NCBI GenBank assembly: GCA_946635125.1
Contig: CAMPBB010000035.1
Coordinates: 1-6,147, forward strand
Reading direction: 5' to 3'
DNA: 6,147 nucleotides
From: an uncultured Clostridia bacterium
GTDB lineage: Bacteria > Bacillota > Clostridia > Christensenellales > UBA1242
Below are positions 1 to 6,138 of this stretch, in pieces. The first letter of the stretch is position 1; each line of letters starts with the position of its first letter. A program made the position numbers and the translations under genes. The notes beneath the pieces are model-generated. The model had not been told where the DNA came from, searched no databases, and saw only the letters and a program-made list of their open reading frames with translations.

Positions 1-397
1 ATTTTTAAGGTCGGAAGGCTCACTCATTCAAACAATTGGAAGAGCGGCAAGAAACAAAAACGGAAAAGTTATAATGTTTGCCGACAACATCACAAAGTCA
101 ATGGCAAAAGCAATTGAGATAACATTTAACAGAAGAAAAGAGCAAATGGAGTTTAACAAACAACACAACATAACGCCACAAACAATCATAAAACAAATCA
201 AAAACGGTCTTGAAATCAGCAAGAAGGTGACAAGTGAGAGCATAAGTGTTGAAAACATTCCACAAGAAATTGAAAAATTAAATTCAATGATGAAAATAGC
301 CTCAAATAACCTTGATTTTGAGCGTGCAATACAAATTAGGGATAAAATCCTTGAACTTAAAAAAATCATGCAAAAAGGAGCAAAAAATGGAAAATAA
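1..397 (+). CDS. uvrB: UvrB, excinuclease ABC subunit B (C-terminal part, 5' truncated by window)
   Basis: UvrB is the DNA-loading and damage-verification subunit of nucleotide excision repair. UvrA delivers it to lesions, and it then recruits UvrC. The visible 131 codons read in frame from base 2; base 1 is the last base of a split codon. They open with [18 protein letters not shown], which contains superfamily 2 helicase motif VI (Q-T-I-G-R-A-A-R), where the arginines contact ATP. Next come [14 protein letters not shown] and the [19 protein letters not shown] stretch typical of UvrB. The end is a UVR motif ([20 protein letters not shown], then the IQIRDKI part), the coiled hairpin that binds UvrC and UvrA. 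The C-terminus looks complete, with TAA at 395-397. An internal ATG at 74 is not the start because homology continues upstream to the window edge. The gene is translationally coupled to uvrA through an 11-bp overlap. The family assignment is secure. Confidence 0.97.
   Translation, partial: FLRSEGSLIQTIGRAARNKNGKVIMFADNITKSMAKAIEITFNRRKEQMEFNKQHNITPQTIIKQIKNGLEISKKVTSESISVENIPQEIEKLNSMMKIASNNLDFERAIQIRDKILELKKIMQKGAKNGK
371..380 (+). promoter_or_regulatory. Ribosome binding site that fixes the uvrA start inside uvrB
   Basis: AAAAAGGAG lies 6 bases before ATG 387, within the last codons of uvrB. This supports the short uvrA start over the upstream in-frame ATG at 312. It also suggests reinitiation by ribosomes finishing uvrB. 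Confidence 0.8.
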
Positions 398-3191
398 CAT
401 AGTAATAAAAGGAGCAAAGGAAAACAACTTAAAAGATATTTCCGTAACAATTCCAAGGAATAAGTTTGTTGTTTTCACAGGTGTTTCTGGGAGCGGAAAA
501 TCTTCGCTTGCTTTTGGAACAATTTTCGCAGAAGGGCAGAGGCGTTATGTTGAAAGTTTGTCCAGTTATGCCAGAATGTTTTTGGGTCAAACACAAAAGC
601 CAAATGTTGAAAGTGTTGATGGGCTTTCTCCTGCAATTTGTATTGACCAAAAAACAACAAACCATAACCCTAGGTCAACAGTTGGAACAGTTACAGAAAT
701 TTATGACTATTTAAGGCTGTTGTATGCTAGGGTTGGAACGCCTTATTGTCCAAACTGCAAAAAGCCAATTGAAAAACAACCCATAGACTTAATTGTTTCA
801 AAAGTTATGTCTTATGAAAAAGGCTCAAAAATTCAAATATTAGCCCCCGTTGTTAGAAAAGAAAAGGGAACATGGGCAAAACTGTTTGAAAGCCTTAAAA
901 AAGATGGTTTTTCGCGTGTTATTGTTAATGGTGAACAAAGAACCCTAGATGAAAACATTGTGCTTGGAAAAACCTTTAAACACACAATTTCCGTTGTTGT
1001 TGACCGCCTTGTTGTTGATGAAGACATCACAACAAGATTAACCGAAAGTTTGGAAACGGCACTAAAACTTGCAAACGGTCTTTGTGTTGTTAAAAATGGA
1101 GATAGTGAAGAACTATTTTCAACAAACTATGCTTGTCCCATTTGTGGTTATGTGTTAGAAGAAATCACACCAAGATTGTTTTCTTTTAATGCTCCTTTTG
1201 GAGCATGCCCAAACTGTTTGGGAATTGGTTACACCGAAGAGGTTGATTTAAGTCTTGCCATTCCAAATCAAAAACTATCTGTAAGTGAGGGAGCACTTGC
1301 TGTTAGCGGTTGGAAAGGAGATGAATATAGTTTTGTTTACAAGTTTTTGGAAGCTGTTTGCAACAAAAACAACATAGACATAAATTGCCCATTTGAAAAA
1401 CTTCCAAAAGAGCAAAGAGATATTCTTTTATATGGAACTGGTGACGAAAAATATGAAGTTGTTTCTTTTAGGGGTAACAAGTTTGTTATGCGCTTTGAGG
1501 GAGTTTTAAATAACTTAAAAAAGCGTTATCTTGAAAGCGAAAGTGAAAATGTGAAAAAAGACATTGGAAAACTTATTCGTGAGCAAGAATGCAAAGAGTG
1601 CAAAGGAAAAAGATTAAACCCAAAAGCACTATCTGTTAAAATTGATGGCAAAAACATCATTGAAATAACAAACTATTCAGTAGACAAACTTATTGACTAT
1701 TTTGCGGGGCTCAAATTAAATAAAACAAAAACGCTTATTGCCGCCCCAATTTTAAAAGAGATTAACAACAGACTTTCATTTTTAAAGAATGTTGGATTAA
1801 ACTATTTAACACTCTCTCGTTCGGCAGAAACTTTAAGTGGAGGAGAGGCTCAAAGAATTAGGCTTGCAACCCAAATTGGAAGCGGGCTTGTTGGTGTTTT
1901 GTATATTTTGGATGAGCCAAGCATAGGGCTTCACCAAAGAGATAATGATATGTTGTTAAAAACTCTCTTAAACCTTCGTGACCTTGGAAACAGCGTTATT
2001 GTTGTTGAACATGATGAAGACACCATAAGGGCTGCCGACTTTATTGTTGATGTGGGTCCACTTGCTGGTGTTCATGGTGGTGAAATTGTTGCCACTGGTT
2101 CGCCACAAGAGATTATGAACTGTGAAAGGTCAGTTACAGGAAAGTTTTTAAGCGGAAAAGAAAAAATTGAAGTTCCATCATCAAGAAGAATTCCAAAAGA
2201 TTTCATTGAAATTATTGGAGCAAAAGAAAACAACTTAAAAGATATTGATGTGAAAATTCCATCAGGAGTGTTCACTGCTGTTACTGGTGTTTCTGGAAGT
2301 GGAAAGTCAAGTTTGATTAACAGAATTTTATATCCATATTCATCAAACCTTTTAAACAAATCCAAATTGATTGTGGGAAAGGTTGAAAAAATTAAAAACC
2401 TTGAATTATTTGATAAAGTTATCAACATAGACCAGTCACCAATAGGAAAAACTCCAAGAAGTAACCCAGCAACCTACACAGGTTTATTTACAATGATAAG
2501 AGAACTTTTTGCTTCAACACAAGACGCAAAAGTTAGGGGCTACACTTCAAGCCGATTTAGTTTTAACCTTAAAGGCGGAAGATGTGATGCTTGTGATGGC
2601 GCTGGTGTTAAAGAAATTCAAATGTATTTCTTGCCCGACATAACTGTTCCATGTGAAGTATGCCATGGGAAGCGTTATAATCATGAAACTCTTGAAGTTA
2701 AATACAAAGGAAAGTCAATTGCTGATGTTTTGGATATGACCGTTGAAGAAGGTGTTGAGTTCTTTAAAAACATTCCTTCAATTTATAACAAATTAAAGTC
2801 CATAAAAGAAGTTGGGCTTGGTTACATCAAACTTGGGCAATCAGCAACAGAACTAAGTGGTGGAGAGGCACAAAGAGTTAAACTTGCAACAGAACTTAGT
2901 AGGCGCAGCACTGGAAAAACTCTTTACATTTTGGATGAGCCAACAACGGGGCTTAGTTCTTTTGATGTGAAAAAGTTGTTGGAAGTTTTGAATGGTTTGG
3001 TTGACCAAGGAAACACAGTTGTTGTGATTGAACATAACCTTGATGTGATAAAGTCTGCCGACTACATCATAGACCTAGGGCCAGAAGGTGGAACTGGGGG
3101 CGGAACAGTTATTGCACAAGGCACGCCAGAAGAAGTTGCAAAAGTTAAAAAAAGTTATACTGGGCAATATTTAAAGAAGTATTTAAAATAA
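387..3191 (+). CDS. uvrA: UvrA, excinuclease ABC subunit A (complete, 934 aa)
   Basis: UvrA is the DNA-damage sensor ATPase of nucleotide excision repair, a cytoplasmic dimer that loads UvrB. At 934 residues it is close to the usual length of about 940. The first ABC module has Walker A GVSGSGKS at 32-39, signature LSGGEAQR at 483-490 and Walker B LYILDEP at 505-511. The second has Walker A GVSGSGKS at 634-641, signature at 823-830 and Walker B LYILDEP at 846-852. Zinc modules are C250/C253 with C274/C277 and C733/C736 with C756/C759. Further CxxC pairs lie at 121/124 and 402/405. I chose ATG 387 because the conserved N-terminus ([18 protein letters not shown]) starts there and GGAG at 377-380 sits 6 bases upstream. 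An in-frame ATG at 312 would add 25 residues with no family resemblance. One oddity is residues 855-858, GLSS, where UvrA usually has GLH. The stop is TAA. Confidence 0.98.
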   Translation: MENNIVIKGAKENNLKDISVTIPRNKFVVFTGVSGSGKSSLAFGTIFAEGQRRYVESLSSYARMFLGQTQKPNVESVDGLSPAICIDQKTTNHNPRSTVGTVTEIYDYLRLLYARVGTPYCPNCKKPIEKQPIDLIVSKVMSYEKGSKIQILAPVVRKEKGTWAKLFESLKKDGFSRVIVNGEQRTLDENIVLGKTFKHTISVVVDRLVVDEDITTRLTESLETALKLANGLCVVKNGDSEELFSTNYACPICGYVLEEITPRLFSFNAPFGACPNCLGIGYTEEVDLSLAIPNQKLSVSEGALAVSGWKGDEYSFVYKFLEAVCNKNNIDINCPFEKLPKEQRDILLYGTGDEKYEVVSFRGNKFVMRFEGVLNNLKKRYLESESENVKKDIGKLIREQECKECKGKRLNPKALSVKIDGKNIIEITNYSVDKLIDYFAGLKLNKTKTLIAAPILKEINNRLSFLKNVGLNYLTLSRSAETLSGGEAQRIRLATQIGSGLVGVLYILDEPSIGLHQRDNDMLLKTLLNLRDLGNSVIVVEHDEDTIRAADFIVDVGPLAGVHGGEIVATGSPQEIMNCERSVTGKFLSGKEKIEVPSSRRIPKDFIEIIGAKENNLKDIDVKIPSGVFTAVTGVSGSGKSSLINRILYPYSSNLLNKSKLIVGKVEKIKNLELFDKVINIDQSPIGKTPRSNPATYTGLFTMIRELFASTQDAKVRGYTSSRFSFNLKGGRCDACDGAGVKEIQMYFLPDITVPCEVCHGKRYNHETLEVKYKGKSIADVLDMTVEEGVEFFKNIPSIYNKLKSIKEVGLGYIKLGQSATELSGGEAQRVKLATELSRRSTGKTLYILDEPTTGLSSFDVKKLLEVLNGLVDQGNTVVVIEHNLDVIKSADYIIDLGPEGGTGGGTVIAQGTPEEVAKVKKSYTGQYLKKYLK

Positions 3192-3212
3192 ACAAAAAAG
3201 GAAAAGAGAAAA

Positions 3213-3554
3213 ATGATTTTTGACATAAAAAAAGTGCAAATAACGGTAACAGTTCCATTTTCTCATGTTAGCGTTGTTAGAGAAGCTGTGTGGGCTTTGG
3301 GAGTTGGAGTTATTGGAAATTACAGTCATTGCTCAATTGCATCAAAGGTTGTTGGAACATTTAAACCAAACAATGAAGCAACCCCTTTTATTGGAAAAAA
3401 TAATGAATTAGAAAGAGTTGAAGAGGTTCAAGTTGAAATTGGTTGCAGCATAGAAGATGTGAAAAGGGTTGTTGAAGAAATCAAAAAAGTTCATCCATAT
3501 GAACAACCTGCAATAAACATTGTTCCACTTTTAGATGAAAAAGATTTTCAATAA
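3213..3554 (+). CDS. Stand-alone YqfO / Nif3-insert-domain protein (113 aa)
   Basis: This small cytoplasmic protein matches the single-domain YqfO-like family. That domain is also found inserted in the middle of Nif3/YqfO dinuclear-metal proteins and folds like CutA and PII. The recognisable pieces are the N-terminal strand VQITVTVPFSHVSVVREAV, V-I-G-N-Y-S-H-C-S at 33-41, GTFKP at 48-52, PFIG at 58-61, and the hallmark HPYEQPA at 94-100 near the C-terminus. The two metal-binding Nif3 lobes are absent. At 113 residues it matches the stand-alone form, so it is not a fragment. It starts 21 bp after the uvrA stop behind an A/G-rich Shine-Dalgarno-like stretch (AAGGAAAAGAG), with no promoter visible between, so it probably shares the uvrBA transcript. 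Its molecular function is not established, and a repair role is only suggested by position. Confidence 0.85.
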   Translation: MIFDIKKVQITVTVPFSHVSVVREAVWALGVGVIGNYSHCSIASKVVGTFKPNNEATPFIGKNNELERVEEVQVEIGCSIEDVKRVVEEIKKVHPYEQPAINIVPLLDEKDFQ

Positions 3555-3685
3555 AATAGAATTTAAAAAGCATGGCATTTTGCTGTGTTTTTTTGTGCAA
3601 TTTGCACAAAGATTTTGTAAATTTTTTGGGGTAGATTGTGGCTTTAATAAGCCAAGATGTGGCAAAAAAATGAAAAAAACGCCTA
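3555..3685. other. Noncoding spacer after the uvrBA operon
   Basis: No plausible gene is present in this stretch. It holds a 7-bp hairpin at 3592-3610 (listed separately) and a smaller hairpin, TGGCTT-TAAT-AAGCCA, at 3639-3654, which lacks a U-tract on either strand. It then runs into the riboswitch promoter. Confidence 0.6.
3592..3620 (+). terminator. Possible weak terminator of the uvrB-uvrA-yqfO operon
   Basis: TTTGTGC at 3592-3598 pairs with GCACAAA at 3604-3610 around AATTT. It is followed by GATTTTG and a later T-run at 3622-3627. It lies 38 bp after the stop codon, where an operon terminator is expected, but the U-tract is interrupted and the stem is weak. Confidence 0.35.
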
Positions 3686-3721
3686 TTGACGAATTTGCTA
3701 GTTTATGTTAAAATAATAGTG
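3686..3721 (+). promoter_or_regulatory. Sigma-A-type promoter with extended -10, driving the riboswitch transcript
   Basis: The -35 box TTGACG (3686-3691) and -10 box TAAAAT (3709-3714) are separated by exactly 17 bp. TG at 3706-3707 makes an extended -10. The predicted start is near 3721, about 16 bases before the first riboswitch helix, as expected for a leader RNA. Confidence 0.78.
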
Positions 3722-3736
3722 TAATTAGATAAAGCC

Positions 3737-3838
3737 CATCAAGGGGAGTAAAAGACGCTAACAAAATTAGCGTGGCAAATATCGTCATACCCAAGGAATA
3801 AAGCCTTCGGATTTGCTTTAAATTTTGAGACTTTGATG
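3737..3838 (+). ncRNA. yybP-ykoY family riboswitch aptamer (Mn2+ sensor)
   Basis: The RNA has the family hallmarks in order: GGGGAGTA at 3743-3750 (loop L1), CGTCATAC at 3783-3790 (loop L3), a following CCTTCGG, and GAGACTTTGAT at 3827-3837. I fold it as follows. P1 pairs 3737-3744 with 3831-3838 (8 bp, one G-U). P2 pairs ACGCTAA 3755-3761 with TTAGCGT 3767-3773. P3 pairs GCAAAT 3775-3780 with ATTTGC 3811-3816. Inside it, CCAAGG 3791-3796 pairs with CCTTCGG 3804-3810 around one bulged C. The hairpin usual between P3 and the closing strand is almost absent. Members of the family bind Mn2+ between L1 and L3 and mostly control Mn export or Mn-homeostasis genes. The identification is by motif and hand folding only. 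Confidence 0.87.
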
Positions 3839-3900
3839 CATAACACAAAACTTGTGTTTTAACATGAATTTTGTGTGTGCTGTCAAAGTCTTTTTTATTT
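3829..3900 (+). terminator. Riboswitch expression platform: intrinsic terminator overlapping P1
   Basis: GACTTTGA (3829-3836) pairs with TCAAAGTC (3883-3890), extended by GCA/TGC (3838-3840 with 3878-3880) and ACACAAAA/TTTTGTGT (3843-3850 with 3869-3876). TTTTTTATTT follows at 3891-3900. The 5' arm is the same stretch that closes aptamer helix P1, so the two structures exclude each other. Ligand-stabilised P1 should prevent termination, giving an ON switch. A local hairpin, AACACAA/TTGTGTT at 3842-3858, can coexist with P1 and would further occupy the terminator's inner arm. Confidence 0.8.
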
Positions 3901-3918
3901 GATTACGAATATATTTAT

Positions 3919-3923
3919 AGGAG
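3919..3923 (+). promoter_or_regulatory. Ribosome binding site of the riboswitch-controlled gene
   Basis: AGGAG lies 6 bases before ATG 3930 and 18 bases after the terminator T-run. It is outside every stem I can draw, so control is more likely at transcription termination than at translation. Confidence 0.8.
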
Positions 3924-3929
3924 TAAAAA

Positions 3930-4751
3930 ATGATTAACACAAATGAAGGGGAGCCTGTCCCGTGCGATGATAACAAATTGTTAGAATCGGCTGATAAAGT
4001 TATAGAAGATTTAAAGCAACACATTCAGCAAAAACAGGCAGAAATTGAAAAAGACAAAAAACAATTGAGTAAACTGCAAAAGAAAGAAGACAGGTTGAAC
4101 GCTATTGGTAATCTGTATTACAACATGAATTCACTTATTGCAGTGGTTTATGGTGGTATTTCAGCGATTATTGCTACTGTTTCTGGTGTTCTTAAACAAA
4201 ATAGCATTATCTCAAAACTTGGAGGAACAAGTGGAAGTTTTGATGAGATAAAAGCATATTTATTAAATCACCCAGAAGAACTTCAAAAAGCACAAGAAAA
4301 ACTTGGTTCAACCGACATTAACTTTGTTAGTGGATACTTAACTGGTGATGACAGTTTGGCAAACGCTTTATTTGCTCAAACTGGTCTTAGAGAGTTTTTT
4401 GTTAACAATGCTGATATCGCTGCAAATGAGGCCCAAAAGTTTGGTGGTGAGGTTTTTGTTGGATTGCTTGCACTTGGTCTTGGCGGATATCTTGTTGGAA
4501 AAATTGCTTACGATAATAGAGATAAATATGATAGTAAAATATGGCATTATAATGGAAAGATATATGAGCAAGAAATAACACTTGAAAGGGCGCAAGAGTT
4601 ACTTAACGAACTTTCAAATGAAAAAGAGTCATTTGAGAGTGGGTTAAGAAATGGATGGGGTTATCATTCAGACTATCATAGAGGTGAAGTTAAAAATCTT
4701 GTTGAAAAAGCCACAAGACGCTTAAAAAGCGATAAAGAATTAAAACGATAA
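3930..4751 (+). CDS. Unrecognised coiled-coil membrane protein under Mn riboswitch control (273 aa)
   Basis: I do not recognise this family. Residues 16-58 are highly charged and Lys/Glu/Gln-rich with heptad-like hydrophobics, which suggests a coiled coil. Two Gly/Ala-rich hydrophobic segments follow, about 68-88 (SLIAVVYGGISAIIATVSGV) and 173-193 (GEVFVGLLALGLGGYLVGKI), probably membrane helices or a hairpin. They are separated by about 85 polar, helical residues. The C-terminal part is helical and charged and contains H246-x-D248-x-H250-x-x-E253, a plausible but unproven metal-ligand cluster. There is no N-terminal signal peptide. The start is well supported: AGGAG at 3919-3923 lies 6 bases before ATG. 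It is the only gene after the riboswitch and ends in TAA directly against AT tandem repeats. It does not resemble MntP, TerC/Alx, cation P-type ATPases or GDT1-type exporters. Metal-stress function is inferred from the leader alone. Confidence 0.85.
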   Translation: MINTNEGEPVPCDDNKLLESADKVIEDLKQHIQQKQAEIEKDKKQLSKLQKKEDRLNAIGNLYYNMNSLIAVVYGGISAIIATVSGVLKQNSIISKLGGTSGSFDEIKAYLLNHPEELQKAQEKLGSTDINFVSGYLTGDDSLANALFAQTGLREFFVNNADIAANEAQKFGGEVFVGLLALGLGGYLVGKIAYDNRDKYDSKIWHYNGKIYEQEITLERAQELLNELSNEKESFESGLRNGWGYHSDYHRGEVKNLVEKATRRLKSDKELKR

Positions 4752-4871
4752 TAAAATAATTATAATTTTAATAAAATAATTATATTTTTAATATAAATAA
4801 TTATAATTTTAATATAAATAATTATAATTTTAATATAGTAATTATAATTTCAATATAATAATATTTTTTTA
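4751..4871. repeat. AT-only tandem repeat, five units of 20-21 bp plus a decayed sixth
   Basis: Units begin at 4751, 4771, 4791, 4812 and 4833, each close to ATATAAATAATTATAATTTT plus A. The third and fourth are identical 21-mers, and a degraded copy starts at 4853. Each unit carries the palindrome ATAATTAT, except the last copy. The array starts on the final base of the upstream stop codon and contains almost no G or C. Its function is unknown. It may be a simple polymerase-slippage product, or it may provide a flexible or binding element between convergent genes. Confidence 0.85.
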
Positions 4872-4889
4872 AAAAACAATTATAAATTT

Positions 4890-4927
4890 AAAATAAAAGA
4901 ACTCTAAACAAGAGTTCTTTTATTTTT
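4890..4927 (+). terminator. Strong intrinsic terminator, probably bidirectional
   Basis: A perfect 16-bp stem pairs 4890-4905 with 4911-4926 around the loop AAACA. Its core is AGAACTCT/AGAGTTCT, and A-rich and T-rich flanks supply a U-tract for either strand. It is the likely end of the riboswitch-controlled transcript and could also stop read-through from the opposing dehydrogenase gene. Confidence 0.85.
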
Positions 4928-4942
4928 AGTTTAAACTAAAAA
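4923..4942. repeat. Perfect 20-bp palindrome between two terminators
   Basis: TTTTTAGTTTAAACTAAAAA is an exact inverted repeat with no spacer. Its left end overlaps the T-tract of the preceding terminator. With no loop it is a poor RNA hairpin, so it may be a protein site or simply a composition effect in AT-rich DNA. Confidence 0.6.
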
Positions 4943-4959
4943 GTAAAACATTAAGAAAC

Positions 4960-4988
4960 AAAAAAAGAGCCACAGGTCTCTTTTTTTT
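4960..4988 (-). terminator. Intrinsic terminator of the minus-strand dehydrogenase gene
   Basis: Read on the minus strand, A-tract then GAGACC-TGT-GGCTC (one bulged A) is followed by seven Ts. The + strand has the same layout with eight Ts, so it can work both ways. It lies 16 bp beyond the dehydrogenase stop codon. Confidence 0.8.
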
Positions 4989-5004
4989 ATGCCTTTTTTA
5001 ATTA

Positions 5005-5811
5005 CTACTCATATGTTCTGCCGTCACTTGCTGTTCCAGAAGAAGCAACCCAACCACCATCAACAATAAATTCTGAACCAGTTGCATATTTTGATTCATC
5101 AGAAGCAAGATAAAGGTAAAGATATCCAATGTCGTTTGCTTCTCCAGCAAAAGGTGGAAGGCAAGCTGTTCCCTTATAAATTTTTCCAAGTTCTTGCCTT
5201 GACTTAAATCCAAGTTTCACTGTCATGTCTGTAAACATAACACCAGGCATAACTGTGTTAACTCTAATGTTGTCTTTCCCCAAAACTTGTGATGCATGTT
5301 TTGTTAGAGCCCTAACAGCACCTTTGCTCATGCTGTATGCAACGCTATAACCATCACCAAATCCACCAATTTCAGCACCAATGCTTGATGTGTTAATAAT
5401 AGAGCCACCGCCATTTTTCTTCATAATAGGGGCGCAGTGTTTAATTCCCAAAACCATTCCAAGAGCGTTAATGTTTAACACTTTTTGCCAGTCAGCAGCC
5501 TCAACATGCAAAACATCTTGTGGAATGTGAATTCCAGCGTTGTTAACCAAAATGTCAATTTTCTTAAATTTTGCAACAGTTTTCTTAACAACCTTTTTCC
5601 AGTCTTCTTCACAAGACACATCTGCCTTAATTCCAATAACCTTTTTGCCTTTTTCTTCAAGTGGCTTAATAACTTTTTTTAGTTGCTTGTCATCATAATC
5701 AACAACAACAACGCTTGCTCCTTCTTGCAAGAATAACTTAACGCCAGAAAAACCAAGTCCACTTGCTCCTCCTGTTATGATTGCAACCTTATCTTTTAGT
5801 CTTGAACCCAT
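5005..5811 (-). CDS. Classical short-chain dehydrogenase/reductase (SDR), substrate unknown (268 aa)
   Basis: A cytoplasmic NAD(P)-dependent oxidoreductase of the classical SDR type, single domain. The Rossmann fold begins with TGGASGLG at 13-20. An acidic residue, D38, ends strand beta-2 (ASVVVVDYDD) and suggests NAD(H) over NADP(H). NNAG is at 90-93. The catalytic set is N115 (in NINALG), a serine at 143 (in NTSSIG), and Y159 with K163 (YSMSK). PG is at 189-190, and the C-terminal GSEFIVDGGW is usual for classical secondary-alcohol dehydrogenases. Overall it looks like the cyclopentanol/levodione/3-alpha-20-beta-hydroxysteroid dehydrogenase branch, but the substrate cannot be read from sequence. 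I chose ATG at 5811 because GGAGG (5824-5820) lies 8 bases upstream. A TTG at 5826 would overlap that site. The gene appears monocistronic, with its own promoter and terminator. The stop is TAG. Confidence 0.94.
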   Translation of the reverse strand: MGSRLKDKVAIITGGASGLGFSGVKLFLQEGASVVVVDYDDKQLKKVIKPLEEKGKKVIGIKADVSCEEDWKKVVKKTVAKFKKIDILVNNAGIHIPQDVLHVEAADWQKVLNINALGMVLGIKHCAPIMKKNGGGSIINTSSIGAEIGGFGDGYSVAYSMSKGAVRALTKHASQVLGKDNIRVNTVMPGVMFTDMTVKLGFKSRQELGKIYKGTACLPPFAGEANDIGYLYLYLASDESKYATGSEFIVDGGWVASSGTASDGRTYE

Positions 5812-5819
5812 AAAAATAA

Positions 5820-5824
5820 CCTCC
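5820..5824 (-). promoter_or_regulatory. Ribosome binding site of the SDR gene
   Basis: GGAGG on the minus strand lies 8 bases before ATG 5811. It excludes the in-frame TTG at 5826, which sits just upstream of the site itself. Confidence 0.85.
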
Positions 5825-5835
5825 AAATTTTGTTA

Positions 5836-5871
5836 TAAGAACATTATATTTAAAAAAGAAAAATAAGTCAA
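5836..5871 (-). promoter_or_regulatory. Near-perfect sigma-A promoter of the SDR gene
   Basis: On the minus strand the -35 box is TTGACT (5871-5866) and the -10 box is TATAAT (5848-5843), with exactly 17 bp between. Transcription should start near 5836, leaving a short leader of about 25 bases with no room for a riboswitch. Eleven of twelve consensus bases match, so basal expression is probably high. Confidence 0.88.
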
Positions 5872-6085
5872 ACAAAAATAATAATTTCTTAAATTGTTTC
5901 CAAAACGCAAAAAATTATCATCAAAAAACACAAAAATCTATGTTTTTTGTGTGCTATTTTTGCAAATTGATTTAAATGAGCTTATTTTATTTAGTTTATT
6001 GTTTGTTATTTTTGGTGAATAATTTTCTTATAATTTAAATTTCAAAATTTTTTAATTTAAATTTTAAAAACATAATTAAAAATGT
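5872..6085. other. AT-rich divergent intergenic region, no gene seen
   Basis: No convincing reading frame is present. It contains one hairpin (5928-5952, listed separately) and two copies of the palindrome AATTTAAATT at 6032-6041 and 6054-6063, 22 bp apart start to start, or about two helical turns. It separates the SDR promoter from the promoter of the right-edge gene. Confidence 0.6.
5928..5952. repeat. Inverted repeat ACACAAAAA / TTTTTGTGT
   Basis: ACACAAAAA (5928-5936) pairs with TTTTTGTGT (5944-5952) around a 7-base loop, a 9-bp stem. No gene ends just before it on either strand, so it is not an obvious terminator. The same ACACAAAA/TTTTGTGT arms occur in the riboswitch terminator. Confidence 0.5.
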
Positions 6086-6122
6086 TTGTAAAAATTGCTT
6101 AAAATGTTGTATAATAGATTGA
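6086..6122 (+). promoter_or_regulatory. Promoter of the right-edge gene
   Basis: A perfect -10 box TATAAT (6110-6115) is preceded by a moderate -35 candidate TTGTAA (6086-6091) at 18 bp. Transcription would start near 6122, giving a leader of about 17 bases that carries the ribosome site. Confidence 0.7.
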
Positions 6123-6138
6123 AGTAGTGGAGGAGAAA

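Noticed and set aside
312..386. N-terminal extension of uvrA from the in-frame ATG at 312
   Set aside because: The extra 25 residues have no UvrA resemblance and lie wholly within uvrB; the ribosome site at 371-380 and the conserved N-terminus support ATG 387.
28..456. 142-codon minus-strand frame opposite uvrB/uvrA
   Set aside because: It is antisense to well-conserved uvrB and uvrA codons, its Leu/Phe/Cys-rich product comes from reading A-rich DNA backwards, and it matches no family I know.
2072..2428. 118-codon minus-strand frame inside uvrA
   Set aside because: Antisense shadow of the second UvrA ATPase module, with no ribosome site or recognisable domain.
3639..3654. Terminator at TGGCTT-TAAT-AAGCCA
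   Set aside because: A 6-bp stem with no U-tract on either strand.
3818..4024. 68-codon minus-strand frame across the riboswitch and the next gene
   Set aside because: It spans structured leader RNA and the coding strand of the downstream gene; the riboswitch and terminator explain this DNA better.
4345..4595. Overlapping short frames within the riboswitch-controlled gene, on both strands
   Set aside because: Shadows of the hydrophobic second membrane segment; none has a good ribosome site or independent signature.
4751..4871. CRISPR array
   Set aside because: Units are contiguous 20-21 bp AT repeats without unique spacers, and no cas gene is nearby.
5812..5826. Earlier TTG start for the SDR gene
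   Set aside because: The TTG abuts the GGAGG ribosome site that serves the ATG at 5811, and SDR homology begins at that ATG.
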